In this document: in pieces, positions 22,954-35,702 of the stretch
How the letters are laid out: every line of letters begins with the position of its first letter
Position numbering within the stretch: the first letter of the stretch is position 1
NCBI RefSeq assembly: GCF_003591035.1
Contig: NZ_QYUO01000002.1
Coordinates: 558,001 to 622,000 of the forward strand
Reading direction: 5' to 3'
DNA length: 64,000 nucleotides
From: Noviherbaspirillum saxi
GTDB lineage: Bacteria; Pseudomonadota; Gammaproteobacteria; Burkholderiales; Burkholderiaceae_D
Made by a program: the position numbers and the translations under genes
The notes under the pieces: model-generated
What the model saw: the letters and a program-made list of their open reading frames with translations, nothing else
What the model was told of the DNA's origin: nothing
Databases searched by the model: none

Positions 22954-23742
22954 ATGAAATCAATTACATCCCGCGAGAATCCGGTGTTCAAGGAATTGAA
23001 GCTGCTGGCGACCAGTTCCCAGGCGCGACGCAAGGCAGCGCGTACCTTGCTGGATGGCGTACATCTTTGCCAGGTATATCTCGATCAAGTGGGGCTTCCG
23101 ACATTGTGCGTTGTGGGCGAGGACTCACTTGCGCAGCAGGAGGTGTTGGCGATTGTCGAGCGGTGTGAAGCAGCCCGAGTGCAATGCCTGGTATTTCCTC
23201 AGCCGATGTATCAGATGTTGAGTCAGGTCGAGCACGGCGTCGGATTGCTGTTTGTGGTCGATACGCCGCGCGCCGAAATGCCGGGCCGGTTGTCGCGGTC
23301 GGCAGTATTGCTCGACAACCTGCAAGACCCGGGTAATCTCGGTTCCATTTTGCGAAGCGCCGCCGCTGCCGGCATCGAATATATATTCTGCAGCAAGGGT
23401 ACGGCATTCGCATGGTCGCCAAAGGTATTGCGCGCCGGAATGGGAGCGCATTTTTCGCTCCACATCTTTGAAAATGTCGACTTGCAGAAATTGATCGATA
23501 CCGCCGCCATACCGGTGCTGGCAACCAGTTCCCATGCAGAGCATCGGATTTACGATGTCGATCTCAGCGGTTCCGTGGCGTGGCTGTTCGGGCATGAAGG
23601 GCAGGGAGTAGCCGAAGAGTTGCTGGCGGCAGCCAGCCGACGGGTATCCATACCTCATCTCGGACCGGTCGAATCGTTGAATGTTGCTGCCAGTGCTGCG
23701 GTGTGTTTTTTTGAGCAGGTAAGACAAAAGACGGCACATTGA
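22954..23742 (+). CDS. SpoU/TrmH-family RNA 2'-O-methyltransferase
   Basis: A 262-aa protein with an N-terminal substrate-binding domain (KSITSRENPVFKELKLLATS) and a SPOUT catalytic domain with its trefoil-knot motifs LLDNLQDPGNLGSILRSAAAAG, WLFGHEGQGVAEELL and VSIPHLGPVESLNVAASAAVC. Relatives methylate ribose in 23S rRNA or tRNA using SAM; the exact nucleotide cannot be assigned. It follows rnhB with no gap and ends the lpx operon. Confidence 0.9.
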   Translation: MKSITSRENPVFKELKLLATSSQARRKAARTLLDGVHLCQVYLDQVGLPTLCVVGEDSLAQQEVLAIVERCEAARVQCLVFPQPMYQMLSQVEHGVGLLFVVDTPRAEMPGRLSRSAVLLDNLQDPGNLGSILRSAAAAGIEYIFCSKGTAFAWSPKVLRAGMGAHFSLHIFENVDLQKLIDTAAIPVLATSSHAEHRIYDVDLSGSVAWLFGHEGQGVAEELLAAASRRVSIPHLGPVESLNVAASAAVCFFEQVRQKTAH

Positions 23743-23779
23743 TTCATGGCTCACGCCATCGGGTACACAGCCTTGTCGC

Positions 23780-24151
23780 TTATTCCGTGGTAACAGGTAC
23801 TTGCCCGTGATCGGTGCATTCCTGATAAACCAATCCGGGCGCCACACAGCGTTCATCCGGATCCAGGGGCATGTCGCAATCTGGCGGACAGATCCGGTCG
23901 AACTGGTAGGTGCGGCCCTGTATTACCGCATATCTGTAAATTTGCGCGTCCCCATAGGTTCCTATCAGTTCCGCTACGCGCTCAGGTAGATAGAACCTGG
24001 GTTTTCCCGTGATTCCGGTTCCGCCACGACCATGCCGCACCAGACCCATGGCCTCGATGTCGGATTCGACACGGCCCAAACCTTCCTTCAGCGCCCAAAA
24101 GAAAAATAGCAAACCCACCCACAGGACGACTTCTATCAGTACCAGATCCAT
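23780..24151 (-). CDS. Small conserved-style membrane-anchored protein of unknown function
   Basis: A 123-aa product from the ATG at 24151 (a GTG three bases earlier is also in frame; gagg stands seven bases before the ATG). One N-terminal hydrophobic helix (LVLIEVVLWVGLLFFFWALK) precedes a soluble part with four cysteines, including CPPDCDMPLDPDERC. The pattern suggests a tail exposed to an oxidising or metal-binding setting, but I do not recognise a family. It is convergent with the methyltransferase gene. Codon usage looks coding. Confidence 0.65.
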   Translation of the reverse strand: MDLVLIEVVLWVGLLFFFWALKEGLGRVESDIEAMGLVRHGRGGTGITGKPRFYLPERVAELIGTYGDAQIYRYAVIQGRTYQFDRICPPDCDMPLDPDERCVAPGLVYQECTDHGQVPVTTE

Positions 24152-24254
24152 CACATCGCCTCTTCGACCCGTACTTTATTTATAGTCGACTCGTAAGCTT
24201 CGTGTAAGGTTCCCGGTCAAATTTAATGCGCGTTTTTGCTTGTTTCCATACAAA

Positions 24255-24290
24255 GCGAGGGTCGTCATCGCAAGGCATGACGACCCTCGC
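24255..24290. repeat. Perfect 14-bp inverted repeat
   Basis: gcgagggtcgtcat (24255-24268) and atgacgaccctcgc (24277-24290), loop of eight bases. It lies 54 bases past the ppsR stop on the minus strand, followed there by tttgtatgg, a weak T-run. It probably ends the ppsR transcript. Confidence 0.6.
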
Positions 24291-24343
24291 TTATGATTGC
24301 GTATGTCGCAAATCACATGCGCTCGCAGGAACTGCCCTGAACG

Positions 24344-25192
24344 CTAATACGCTCGCTTGTCCGACTTGATCTCCTGCAAAATCATCGTTGCAATTTCCTC
24401 GATGGATTTGGCGGTCGAGGACATCCAGCGTATGCCTTCGCGGCGCATCATCTTTTCCGCCTCGTTGACCTCATAGCGGCATTGTTCTAGGGCCGCATAC
24501 TTGCTGCCAGGACGGCGCTCGTTCCGTACTTCGGTCAAACGATCGGGCGTGATCGACAGACCGAACAGTTTTTTCTTGTAGGGCGAAAGCCCACTGGGAA
24601 GCTTATTGCGCTCAAAATCCTCGGGAATCAGCGGGTAGTTGGCAGCCTTGACCCCATATTGCATCGCCAGATACAGGCTGGTCGGTGTCTTGCCGGAGCG
24701 GGATACACCTACGAGGATCACATCGGCTGCCGCCAGGTTCTGGTTGGATTGGCCATCGTCGTGGGCCAGCGAAAAGTTGATCGCTTCGATCCGGTTCTTG
24801 TATTCATCCGAATTGGCAATGTTATGGCTGCGGCCTATCGTGTGCGTGGATTTGATCCCCAGTTCCTGTTCCAGCGGTTCGACGAAGGTCTGGATCAGGT
24901 CCATGTGCATGCCTTTCGAGTGCCGCACCACGGACGACAGCTCAGCCTTCACCAAGGTCGAAAAGACGATGGGCCGCTTGCCGTCACGTTCGTAGGCTTG
25001 GTTGATCTCGCGCACTGCTTCGTAAGCCTTGTCCAGCGTATCGATGAAGGGGAGCCGGACTTCCTTGAAGCGCAACTCGAACTGGGTCAGGACCGAATGC
25101 CCGAAAGTCTCGGCAGTGATGCCGGTACCGTCCGACACGAAGAAGACCGTGCGGTCGGCGGGCGGTAAATGGTGGGCAGGCAAGTCTGGCAT
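24344..25192 (-). CDS. ppsR: PEP synthase regulatory protein (kinase/pyrophosphorylase, DUF299)
   Basis: A 282-aa bifunctional regulator that inactivates PEP synthase by ADP-dependent phosphorylation of a Thr near its catalytic His and reactivates it by phosphorolysis. Seen: [20 protein letters not shown] at the start, the P-loop-like [16 protein letters not shown] around residue 160, and [15 protein letters not shown]. It is divergent from ppsA, its target, over a 175-base gap. E. coli PpsR is the characterised relative. Confidence 0.95.
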   Translation of the reverse strand: MPDLPAHHLPPADRTVFFVSDGTGITAETFGHSVLTQFELRFKEVRLPFIDTLDKAYEAVREINQAYERDGKRPIVFSTLVKAELSSVVRHSKGMHMDLIQTFVEPLEQELGIKSTHTIGRSHNIANSDEYKNRIEAINFSLAHDDGQSNQNLAAADVILVGVSRSGKTPTSLYLAMQYGVKAANYPLIPEDFERNKLPSGLSPYKKKLFGLSITPDRLTEVRNERRPGSKYAALEQCRYEVNEAEKMMRREGIRWMSSTAKSIEEIATMILQEIKSDKRAY

Positions 25193-25367
25193 AATCGAAT
25201 TGAATATAGATCAACGGTAAGTGAAAAATTGTATACGGCAGGATGCAGTTGCACGCTGTAAAATGACGATCAATTAATGACCAACATCGTGCCCACCAAG
25301 AATAACAAAAAGATCCGGGCGGCGAAGGCGCATATGCAGATTTCTTATCATCAAAACAGGTGTAGTT

Positions 25368-27794
25368 ATGTCCAACGCAGTATCTATTGGGGCGACCCAG
25401 GGGGCTACATACGTAGCTTCATTTGAAAACCTGAGAATGACGGACGTCGAGTCCGTCGGCGGCAAGAACGCCTCGCTCGGCGAGATGATCAGCCAATTGG
25501 CTGGCGCAGGTGTGCGCGTGCCCGGTGGTTTTGCGACCACCGCGCAGGCATTTCGCGATTTCCTCGATCACAGCGTGAATGGCGGTGCCACGCTGGCGCA
25601 ACGCATTGCCGATCGGCTGGCGTCGCTGAATGTGGACGATGTCCGCGCACTGGCCCAGGCCGGCGCCGAAATTCGTCAATGGATTATCGATACGCCGTTC
25701 CAGCCGCGTCTGGAACAGGAAATCCAGGAATTCTACAACCAGCTGGTCGCTGATTCATCAGCGGAAATGTCGTTCGCCGTCCGTTCGTCCGCAACGGCCG
25801 AAGACTTGCCGGATGCTTCGTTCGCAGGCCAGCAGGAAACCTTCCTTAACGTTGTTGGGCTCGACAATGTGCTTGAGGCAATGAAGCACGTTTTCGCATC
25901 GCTCTATAACGACCGTGCGATTTCCTATCGTGTTCACAAGGGCTTTACGCACGCGGAAGTGGCGTTGTCGGCAGGCGTCCAGCGCATGGTCCGTTCCGAC
26001 GTCGGTGCGGCTGGCGTGATGTTTACTTTGGATACCGAATCCGGCTTCAAGGACGTCGTATTCATTACCTCCAGTTATGGTCTGGGCGAAACCGTGGTGC
26101 AGGGTGCGGTCAATCCGGACGAGTTTTACGTGCACAAGCCCATGCTTGAGCAGGGCAAATTGCCTATCATCCGTCGCAATATCGGTTCCAAGCTGATCAA
26201 GATGGAATTTACCGGTGAAGCCAAAGCTGGCCGTTCCGTGAAGACGGTGGACGTGCCGATCGAACTGCGCAATCGTTACTCGCTGACCGATCAGGAGATC
26301 GTCGAACTGGCCAAGTATGCGGTCATCATCGAAAAGCATTACGGCCATCCGATGGACATCGAATGGGGCAAGGACGGCCGCGACGGCAAGCTATACATCC
26401 TGCAGGCACGTCCGGAAACCGTGAAATCCCAGCAAAAGGCAACTGACGCGCAGCAACGCTTCAAGCTCAAGAGCAGCGGCACGGTGCTGGCATCGGGCCG
26501 TGCGATCGGCCAGAAGATCGGCGCCGGTCCGGTGCGCGTGATCCACGATCCATCCGAAATGGAACGCGTGCAGCCGGGCGACGTGCTGGTCGCCGACATG
26601 ACCGATCCCAACTGGGAACCGGTGATGAAACGCGCATCCGCGATCGTCACCAACCGTGGCGGTCGTACCTGCCACGCGGCGATCATTGCGCGCGAACTTG
26701 GCGTGCCTGCGGTTGTGGGCTGCGGCAATGCGACCGACATGCTGAAAGATGGCACGCTGGTCACCGTGTCCTGCGCCGAAGGCGACGAGGGCCGAATTTA
26801 TGATGGCTTGCTTGAAACCGAGATCACCGAAGTCTCGCGTGGCGAATTGCCCTCGCTGCCGCTGAAGATCATGATGAATGTGGGTAATCCGCAACTGGCG
26901 TTCGACTTCCAGTCGATTCCCAATGGCGGCGTCGGTCTCGCGCGCCTGGAATTCATTATCAACAACAACATCGGCGTGCATCCGAAAGCCATCCTCGAAT
27001 ATCCGGGAATCGATGCAGACCTGAAGAAAGCAGTCGAATCCGTTGCGCGCGGCCATGCATCGCCGAAGGCCTTCTATGTCGACAAGCTGGCCGAAGGCAT
27101 AGCAACCATCGCTGCAGCGTTCTGGCCGAAGCCGGTCATCGTTCGTCTGTCCGACTTCAAGTCGAACGAGTACAAGAAGCTGATCGGCGGTTCGCGTTAC
27201 GAGCCGGATGAAGAAAATCCAATGCTGGGATTCCGCGGTGCGGCACGCTATCTGGCGGAAGATTTTGCCGAATCGTTCCAGATGGAATGCGAAGCGATGA
27301 AGCGCGTGCGCAACGACATGGGCCTCACCAACGTCGAGATCATGGTGCCCTTCGTGCGCACCTTGGGACAGGCGGAAAAGGTCGTCAATTTGCTGGCCAA
27401 GAACGGCCTCAAGCGTGGCGAAAACGGCTTGCGCCTGATCATGATGTGCGAAGTGCCATCGAACGCGATTCTGGCGGACCGCTTCCTGGAATTCTTCGAC
27501 GGTTTCTCGATCGGCTCCAACGATTTGACCCAGTTGACGCTTGGACTGGACCGTGATTCCGGCATGGAGTTGCTGGCGGCTGACTTCGATGAACGCGACG
27601 ATGCGGTGCGTGCCTTGCTGTCGAAGGCGATTGCAGCATGTATCGCACAGGGCAAATACATCGGCATCTGCGGTCAGGGACCATCGGACCATCCGGACTT
27701 TGCCGAGTGGCTGATGAAGGAAGGAATCGCTTCGATATCCCTCAACCCCGATACGGTGGTCGATACTTGGCAGAAGCTTGCTTCCGCCAGCTGA
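25368..27794 (+). CDS. ppsA: Phosphoenolpyruvate synthase
   Basis: An 808-aa enzyme converting pyruvate plus ATP to PEP, AMP and phosphate for gluconeogenesis. The N-terminal ATP-grasp domain ([32 protein letters not shown]) is followed by the swivelling phosphohistidine domain with catalytic His436 ([16 protein letters not shown], whose Thr-Cys-His site is what PpsR modifies), then the PEP-binding barrel ([42 protein letters not shown]). Full length. A terminator follows at 27821. Confidence 0.98.
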   Translation: MSNAVSIGATQGATYVASFENLRMTDVESVGGKNASLGEMISQLAGAGVRVPGGFATTAQAFRDFLDHSVNGGATLAQRIADRLASLNVDDVRALAQAGAEIRQWIIDTPFQPRLEQEIQEFYNQLVADSSAEMSFAVRSSATAEDLPDASFAGQQETFLNVVGLDNVLEAMKHVFASLYNDRAISYRVHKGFTHAEVALSAGVQRMVRSDVGAAGVMFTLDTESGFKDVVFITSSYGLGETVVQGAVNPDEFYVHKPMLEQGKLPIIRRNIGSKLIKMEFTGEAKAGRSVKTVDVPIELRNRYSLTDQEIVELAKYAVIIEKHYGHPMDIEWGKDGRDGKLYILQARPETVKSQQKATDAQQRFKLKSSGTVLASGRAIGQKIGAGPVRVIHDPSEMERVQPGDVLVADMTDPNWEPVMKRASAIVTNRGGRTCHAAIIARELGVPAVVGCGNATDMLKDGTLVTVSCAEGDEGRIYDGLLETEITEVSRGELPSLPLKIMMNVGNPQLAFDFQSIPNGGVGLARLEFIINNNIGVHPKAILEYPGIDADLKKAVESVARGHASPKAFYVDKLAEGIATIAAAFWPKPVIVRLSDFKSNEYKKLIGGSRYEPDEENPMLGFRGAARYLAEDFAESFQMECEAMKRVRNDMGLTNVEIMVPFVRTLGQAEKVVNLLAKNGLKRGENGLRLIMMCEVPSNAILADRFLEFFDGFSIGSNDLTQLTLGLDRDSGMELLAADFDERDDAVRALLSKAIAACIAQGKYIGICGQGPSDHPDFAEWLMKEGIASISLNPDTVVDTWQKLASAS

Positions 27795-27820
27795 TCGCCC
27801 AGCCTGTTTGGTCGATTGAC

Positions 27821-27849
27821 AAAATGCGGGCCGGTGGTCCGCATTTTGA
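27821..27849 (+). terminator. Intrinsic terminator after ppsA
   Basis: aaaatgcgg (27821-27829) pairs with ccgcatttt (27839-27847) with a 9-base loop; 26 bases after the stop. The A-rich upstream and T-rich downstream arms allow it to work in either direction. Confidence 0.75.
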
Positions 27850-27964
27850 TCTGTCGCATTGTGTTGTTTGCAGGCGAAAGATGACGGTAAAAGCGGCCGA
27901 AAGCGTTCAAACAAGAAGGGTTTTCGATTAGACTTGAGCCAACTTGTGAACGTACAACGCCCCG

Positions 27965-28043
27965 TACAACAACCAACAAAAATAGCAGTACTTTGTTGTA
28001 TTGCGCCCCTGTTGCCCTTATGGGCCACAGGGGCTTTTTGTTT
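27965..28043 (+). ncRNA. Candidate small RNA or leader attenuator: hairpin plus strong terminator
   Basis: A hairpin with arms tacaacaa (27965-27972) and ttgttgta (27993-28000) is followed at once by a stronger hairpin, gcccctgt (28005-28012) with acaggggc (28027-28034) extended inward by gccc/gggc, then ttttt. This terminator ends about 35 bases before the nfeD start and well after the separate ppsA terminator. It therefore ends a short transcript of its own or attenuates nfeD. No clear promoter could be fixed, so the 5' end is unknown; the limits given are those of the two hairpins. Confidence 0.5.
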
Positions 28044-28076
28044 GTACAATCGCTTTACGACTGAAAGGATGCTTGC

Positions 28077-28523
28077 ATGACAGACTGGATGCTGTGGTTC
28101 GGCTTGGCGGGGGTACTGGTTGTCCTGGAAATGTTTACCGGCACCTTTTATCTGCTCATGATCGGTATCGGAATGGCTGCCGCCGGCCTTGCTTCGCTGG
28201 GAACGTCGAATCGCCCCGTGCAATTGCTGATCGCCGCCGCAATCGGAATCGCCGCCACCTATGCGCTGCGCAAAACCCGGTGGGGGCATATAGCACGCCG
28301 GGATGCGGCACGCGATCCGAATGTCAACCTCGATATCGGGCAAACCGTCCATGTCGATGCATGGTCCGGCAACGAAGGGGAGCCGAAAACTGCTCGCATC
28401 ATGTACCGTGGCGCTTACTGGGACGCCGAACTGCAGGATGGTTCTGCAGCCCGGCCGGGTGCTTTCGTCATCAGGGAAATCCGTGGAAACCGGCTGATCC
28501 TTGCGCTCAGCCATTCACGATAA
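28077..28523 (+). CDS. nfeD: NfeD-family membrane protein
   Basis: A 148-aa protein with two or three N-terminal membrane helices (residues about 5-65, including LAGVLVVLEMFTGTFYLLMIGIG in part) and a C-terminal OB-fold (DIGQTVHVDAW, TARIMYRGAYWDAEL) typical of short NfeD1b proteins. Such proteins act with SPFH/stomatin proteins, and here the stomatin gene follows 20 bases later. The exact role in membrane quality control is not settled. Confidence 0.88.
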   Translation: MTDWMLWFGLAGVLVVLEMFTGTFYLLMIGIGMAAAGLASLGTSNRPVQLLIAAAIGIAATYALRKTRWGHIARRDAARDPNVNLDIGQTVHVDAWSGNEGEPKTARIMYRGAYWDAELQDGSAARPGAFVIREIRGNRLILALSHSR

Positions 28524-28542
28524 CAACTAAAAGGGAATCGCC

Positions 28543-29469
28543 ATGGAAATCAGCTTCGGCAGTCTCAGTCTTGTCCTGTTCATCATCGCCGTCGTCTTCG
28601 TCATCAAGACCATCAATGTCGTGCCGCAACAGCATGCCTGGGTGGTCGAACGCCTTGGGAAATACAATGCGACGCTGGGACCGGGACTCAATATCGTGCT
28701 GCCTTTTATCGACAGGATCGCATACAAGCATTCATTGAAGGAAATCCCGCTCGACGTGCCCAGTCAGGTTTGCATCACCAAGGACAATACCCAACTGCAG
28801 GTCGACGGCATTCTGTATTTTCAAGTGACTGATGCCATGCGCGCATCATATGGTTCGTCCAACTATATCGCCGCCATCACTCAACTCGCGCAGACCACGC
28901 TGCGCTCGGTCATCGGCCGGATGGAACTGGACAAGACTTTCGAAGAGCGCGACCACATCAACAAGGCTATCGTCAGTGCTATCGACGAGTCTGCAGCGAA
29001 CTGGGGAGTCAAGGTACTGCGCTATGAAATCAAGGATCTGACGCCACCGAATGAAATCCTGCATGCAATGCAGGCGCAGATTACCGCAGAGCGCGAAAAG
29101 CGCGCACTAATTGCCGCATCGGAAGGCCGGCGGCAGGAACAGATCAATATCGCCAGTGGAGAACGCGAAGCGTCGATCGCCCGCTCGGAAGGTGAAAAGC
29201 AGGCGGCGATCAATCGTGCGCAAGGTGAAGCCGCTGCCATTCTTTCAATCGCCGAAGCGAGTGCGGAAGCAATCCGCAAGACCGCAGCGGCGATCCGCGA
29301 GCCGGGCGGGACCGACGCCGTCAATCTGAAGGTCGCCGAGCAATATGTGGATGCGTTTGCCAAACTTGCGAAGACCAACAATTCCATCATCGTGCCCGCC
29401 AACTTGAGCGACATCAGCGGTTTGATTGCGAGTGCGATGCAGGTGGTCAGGTCGCAGCCGCGGGCATAA
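28543..29469 (+). CDS. qmcA: SPFH/stomatin-family protein, QmcA-like
   Basis: A 308-aa protein with one N-terminal membrane helix (about residues 7-27) and an SPFH/band-7 domain (VVPQQHAWVVERLGKY, VDGILYFQVTDAMRASYG), then a coiled coil rich in Glu, Ala and Arg (AEREKRALIAASEGRRQEQI) and a C-terminal SGLIASAMQVV segment that helps oligomerise. Family members form large cage-like membrane assemblies and interact with FtsH-type proteases. It forms a pair with nfeD. Confidence 0.9.
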   Translation: MEISFGSLSLVLFIIAVVFVIKTINVVPQQHAWVVERLGKYNATLGPGLNIVLPFIDRIAYKHSLKEIPLDVPSQVCITKDNTQLQVDGILYFQVTDAMRASYGSSNYIAAITQLAQTTLRSVIGRMELDKTFEERDHINKAIVSAIDESAANWGVKVLRYEIKDLTPPNEILHAMQAQITAEREKRALIAASEGRRQEQINIASGEREASIARSEGEKQAAINRAQGEAAAILSIAEASAEAIRKTAAAIREPGGTDAVNLKVAEQYVDAFAKLAKTNNSIIVPANLSDISGLIASAMQVVRSQPRA

Positions 29470-29538
29470 AGAAGATTGAGCCAGGACTCTGGCGACGCGT
29501 CGTCGCGGGGCATTGCCGATCAGATCGACCAGCCGGCG

Positions 29539-29988
29539 TCAGCGCCGGTGCTGTTTCAGTATCGACTGCTGTTCGCGTTGCCAGTCGCGCTGCTTTTCGC
29601 TATCGCGCTTGTCATGCTGCTTCTTGCCTTTTGCCAGGCCGATTTCGCATTTGATCCGGCCTTTGGTGTAGTGCAGGTTGATCGGCACCAGCGTATAGCC
29701 GGAACGTTCCACCTTGCCAATCAGCTTCTTGATTTCGTCGCCGTTCAGCAATAGCTTGCGGGTGCGTACGGGGTCGGGCGAGATGTGGGTCGACGCGGCG
29801 GCAAGCGGACTGATATGCGCACCGAACAGAAACACTTCGCCCTTGCGCACGATGACATAGGATTCCTTGAGTTGTGCGCGGCCGGCGCGGATAGCTTTCA
29901 CTTCCCAGCCCTCAAGCACCATGCCTGCCTCGAATCGCTCTTCAATGAAGTAATCGTGGAAGGCTTTTTTATTATCAATAATGCTCAT
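29539..29988 (-). CDS. smpB: SsrA-binding protein SmpB
   Basis: A 149-aa partner of tmRNA in rescuing stalled ribosomes. Core OB-fold motifs: [47 protein letters not shown] and the basic C-terminal tail [19 protein letters not shown] that enters the mRNA channel. It is divergent from ratA; the two are neighbours in many beta- and gamma-proteobacteria. Confidence 0.97.
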   Translation of the reverse strand: MSIIDNKKAFHDYFIEERFEAGMVLEGWEVKAIRAGRAQLKESYVIVRKGEVFLFGAHISPLAAASTHISPDPVRTRKLLLNGDEIKKLIGKVERSGYTLVPINLHYTKGRIKCEIGLAKGKKQHDKRDSEKQRDWQREQQSILKQHRR

Positions 29989-30053
29989 GAATTCTGGAAA
30001 GAGGGCGGGTCAGTTAAAATTGAACTTCGTATTTTATCAAACGGTTAATTTCA

Positions 30054-30485
30054 ATGGCTGTCGTGCATAAGTCCGTATTGCTTGGGTACAGCGCGGAACA
30101 GATGTTTGCGCTGGTGGACAACATCGAGGACTATCCCAAGTTTTTACCTTGGTGCGGCGGCACCGATGTCCGTCAGCGTGAAGGAAACAAGGTAGTTGCC
30201 ATGCTTCACATCAATTACCATGGCGTCAAGCAATCATTCTCTACCGAGAACACAAATGTGCCTCCGACATCCATCAACATGGTGTTGATTGAGGGTCCTT
30301 TCAAGCATTTGCATGGCACCTGGAATTTCAAGCCGTTGCGTGCTGATGCCTGCAAGATCGACTTTGAACTGCATTACGAATTTTCCAGCAGGATGCTTGA
30401 GCAAATCATCGGGCCGGTCTTCAACATGATTGCCGGCAGTTTCGTGGATTCGTTTTGCAAACGGGCGGAGTCGGTGTATGGCTGA
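30054..30485 (+). CDS. ratA: RatA/coenzyme Q-binding START-domain protein
   Basis: A 143-aa START-like (COQ10/polyketide cyclase) domain protein: VHKSVLLGYSAEQMFALVDNIEDYPKFLPWC and the C-terminal FEFSSRMLEQIIGPVFNM-type helix (here YEFSSRMLEQIIGPVFNMIA). E. coli RatA was reported to inhibit 70S assembly, while the eukaryotic relative Coq10 binds ubiquinone; which role holds here is unknown. It overlaps rnfH by eight bases and is divergent from smpB. Confidence 0.88.
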   Translation: MAVVHKSVLLGYSAEQMFALVDNIEDYPKFLPWCGGTDVRQREGNKVVAMLHINYHGVKQSFSTENTNVPPTSINMVLIEGPFKHLHGTWNFKPLRADACKIDFELHYEFSSRMLEQIIGPVFNMIAGSFVDSFCKRAESVYG

Positions 30486-30774
30486 AATTCAGGTGCAGGT
30501 CTGTTACGCGCGTCCCGATTTACAATTCTTGAAAGAGATCTGTATTGCACAGGGTGCGACTATACGCAATGCGATCGAAGCCAGCGGCTTACTGCGGGAA
30601 CTGCCCGATGTCGATTTGACTACTCTGCGCACCGGCATTTACGGCAAACTCAAGGAACTCGATACCGTGTTGCGTGATCACGACCGTGTCGAAATTTACC
30701 GTCCGCTGATTGCCGACCCGAAGGATGCGCGTCGCCGCCGGGTGGTAAAGAAAGATCAGCAGAAAGGACGTTAG
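30478..30774 (+). CDS. rnfH: RnfH-family ubiquitin-like protein
   Basis: A 98-aa protein with a ubiquitin/ThiS-like fold: IQVQVCYARPDLQFLKEICIA, ATIRNAIEASGLL, VDLTTLRTGIYGKLKEL and DRVEIYRPLIADPKDARRRR. The last block is the family signature. The ATG at 30478 lies inside the end of ratA, giving the well-known ratA-rnfH pair. The basic tail is normal. Function is poorly known. Confidence 0.93.
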   Translation: MAEIQVQVCYARPDLQFLKEICIAQGATIRNAIEASGLLRELPDVDLTTLRTGIYGKLKELDTVLRDHDRVEIYRPLIADPKDARRRRVVKKDQQKGR

Positions 30775-30802
30775 GCTTGCTGACTAGCGAGTCTGGTCTT
30801 TC

Positions 30803-31309
30803 CTACGACTTGCATTCGCTCAGTACGCGTTGCGCATCACGTATTTCGTTCGCGCGTTGTTCGTCCGTCAAGTAAGAACGTTCGCCATCCTTGTCTTTAC
30901 GCGAGATGCGCTCCCCAGATTCGAGCGAGCGATGGTATTCCCGGGCGCGTTCGCATTGCTTCATCTTCTCTGATGCGAGCTTGGCTTCTTCGGATGCCTT
31001 CTTTTCCTTTTCGGCGCGCTCATTCTGGCGTTTGCGGAATTCAGCATTCTTTTCCGCAGTGGTCATCGGGGCGGCGGTCTCATTGCCTGGGCTTGCCGAC
31101 GCGGATGGCGCAGTCGCAACCGGCTCAAGCGAACGAGCGCCCCTAGGCTGCTTGAGAATCCGGCTGGGCGGTACCGACACCGGCGGCGGCAAATCGGAAA
31201 ACTGCTTGGTGCCCTTTTCATCCAGCCACACGTACTGGGCTTGCGCGGCACCGGCGATTCCCATGGAGAGCAGAGTCACGATGACAACTTTACGGAACAG
31301 GGTACTCAT
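30803..31309 (-). CDS. DUF4124-type periplasmic protein
   Basis: A 168-aa secreted protein. The ATG at 31309 has an aagg Shine-Dalgarno six bases upstream. A signal peptide ends near AGAAQAQ, then YVWLDEKGTKQFSDLPPP is the DUF4124 motif (a small beta domain starting with a W-x-D turn). The rest is a low-complexity linker rich in Ala, Pro and Ser and a charged coiled coil (about 85-120, Lys/Glu rich). Such proteins are common in beta-proteobacteria and lack a known function. Convergent with rnfH and divergent from guaB. Confidence 0.85.
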   Translation of the reverse strand: MSTLFRKVVIVTLLSMGIAGAAQAQYVWLDEKGTKQFSDLPPPVSVPPSRILKQPRGARSLEPVATAPSASASPGNETAAPMTTAEKNAEFRKRQNERAEKEKKASEEAKLASEKMKQCERAREYHRSLESGERISRKDKDGERSYLTDEQRANEIRDAQRVLSECKS

Positions 31310-31429
31310 ATGCATCCTTGCATCAAAGTCATAAATGGATTTCGCCATGCTTTGACTGCACTGTCAATCAACTTGCCTGTTCCTTATATCGCAATAGGAC
31401 TTAAAAACGACGCAATAGAAGGATTTCTG

Positions 31430-32922
<1,493 letters not shown>

Positions 32923-32946
32923 TCGCGTCGCAGGTTAAGGATGGCC

Positions 32947-33984
32947 ATGAATAAACCCGCCGACCAAGGAAGGGGCGGACTTGCTGCACCGCTCCCTGAA
33001 CAGGTCGAGGTCCCTTTGGACAACGACCCTCAGCTATTGCGCATTCGCCGCATCGGCAAGAAATTGTTCGACGTCGCGAATTGCGTCATTGCGTTCGGCA
33101 ATACGATACCGCCGCAGCTCAGCAGCGATCCGGCGGCGAATGGTGTCGAAACCGCCTTTTGTCATGACATCTCGCTGTCCGATGAAACGGTAGTCGTTCA
33201 CGATACGCGGCGGCATGCGTCGCTGGCTTTGCATCCTGCGGTCAACGGGGCGCCGCATATCCGCTTCTATGCTTCGCATCCGGTGTACAACCAGGACAAG
33301 GTACTGGTAGGCAATCTCAGCCTGGTGGATTACACGCCGCGTGCGTTGTTTCGCGAAAGCGAGCGGCAGATGCTGGCAGACTTAGCCGGACTGGTTGAAC
33401 GCGAACTTGAACTGCGTTCGGTCAATGCATCGCAACTCGACCTGCAAAAAAAGAACAAGAATCTGCGTCGCAAATCCTTGATCGATCCCTTAATCGGTAC
33501 CTGGAATCGCGGCGCCATCATGCGCATACTGACGATCGAGGCTATCCGCTGCGACAAGGCAGGCCTGCCTTTGTCGCTGATCGTGGCAGACCTCGACTAC
33601 TTCAAAAAGATTAACGACACTTACGGTCATCCTGCCGGCGATGCCGTCCTCGTCAAGGTGGCCAGCCGCCTGCGCTCGTGCATCCGGCCGCAGGAAGCAC
33701 TCGGCCGCTACGGCGGCGAAGAATTTCTGATTGTGCTGCCGGGGGCCTCGCATGCGACCGCGATGACGGTGGCCGAACGCATGCGCGCCGCGATTGCGGC
33801 GCAACCGGAAGCGATAGGCGGAACAAACCTGAACCTGACGATCAGTGCCGGAGTCGCCTCGACCGACATGTTTCCCACGGCAACGACGGAAGAACTGATC
33901 AGCCGCGCCGACGTGGCCCTGTACGCCGCCAAGGATTCCGGGCGCAACAAGGTCATGAATGCGACGCCTCCCGATTCACCCTGA
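32947..33984 (+). CDS. Diguanylate cyclase with N-terminal GAF-like sensor domain
   Basis: A 345-aa protein from the ATG at 32947, which has aagg six bases upstream (an ATG at 32941 abuts it). Residues about 25-165 resemble a GAF domain (LLRIRRIGKKLFDVANCVI, FYASHPVYNQDKVLVGNLSLVD), then a short coiled coil leads to the GGDEF domain (SLIDPLIGTWNRGAI, LDYFKKINDTYGHPAGD). The active-site motif is GGEEF at 256-260, compatible with c-di-GMP synthesis from GTP. The inhibitory-site position reads RPQE (247-250) instead of RxxD, so product feedback may be weak. It sits between guaB and guaA with gaps of 24 and 21 bases. Confidence 0.9.
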   Translation: MNKPADQGRGGLAAPLPEQVEVPLDNDPQLLRIRRIGKKLFDVANCVIAFGNTIPPQLSSDPAANGVETAFCHDISLSDETVVVHDTRRHASLALHPAVNGAPHIRFYASHPVYNQDKVLVGNLSLVDYTPRALFRESERQMLADLAGLVERELELRSVNASQLDLQKKNKNLRRKSLIDPLIGTWNRGAIMRILTIEAIRCDKAGLPLSLIVADLDYFKKINDTYGHPAGDAVLVKVASRLRSCIRPQEALGRYGGEEFLIVLPGASHATAMTVAERMRAAIAAQPEAIGGTNLNLTISAGVASTDMFPTATTEELISRADVALYAAKDSGRNKVMNATPPDSP

Positions 33985-34005
33985 TTACTTACCTCTGCTC
34001 CTTCC

Positions 34006-35586
<1,581 letters not shown>

Positions 35587-35632
35587 TTCGGTAGCGGCTC
35601 ATCGCGTTTTTTACCATACCAAGATTCGCATC

Positions 35633-35659
35633 AAGCCCTTGTCTATCAAGGGCTTTTTC
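35633..35659 (+). terminator. Intrinsic terminator after guaA
   Basis: aagccctt (35633-35640), loop gtctatc, aagggctt (35648-35655), then a T-run continuing past 35659. It ends the guaB-guaA transcript and marks the last clearly native element before the island scar. Confidence 0.85.
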
Positions 35660-35702
35660 GTTTTTGCCGTCCCAACGCGTGTTGTTACATCCCGCGGTTT
35701 TT

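Noticed and set aside
26391..28514. A 707-codon open frame on the minus strand opposite ppsA
   Set aside because: It is antisense to a clearly identified gene, rich in His, Arg and Gln as shadow frames of GC-rich genes are, and shows no family motif.
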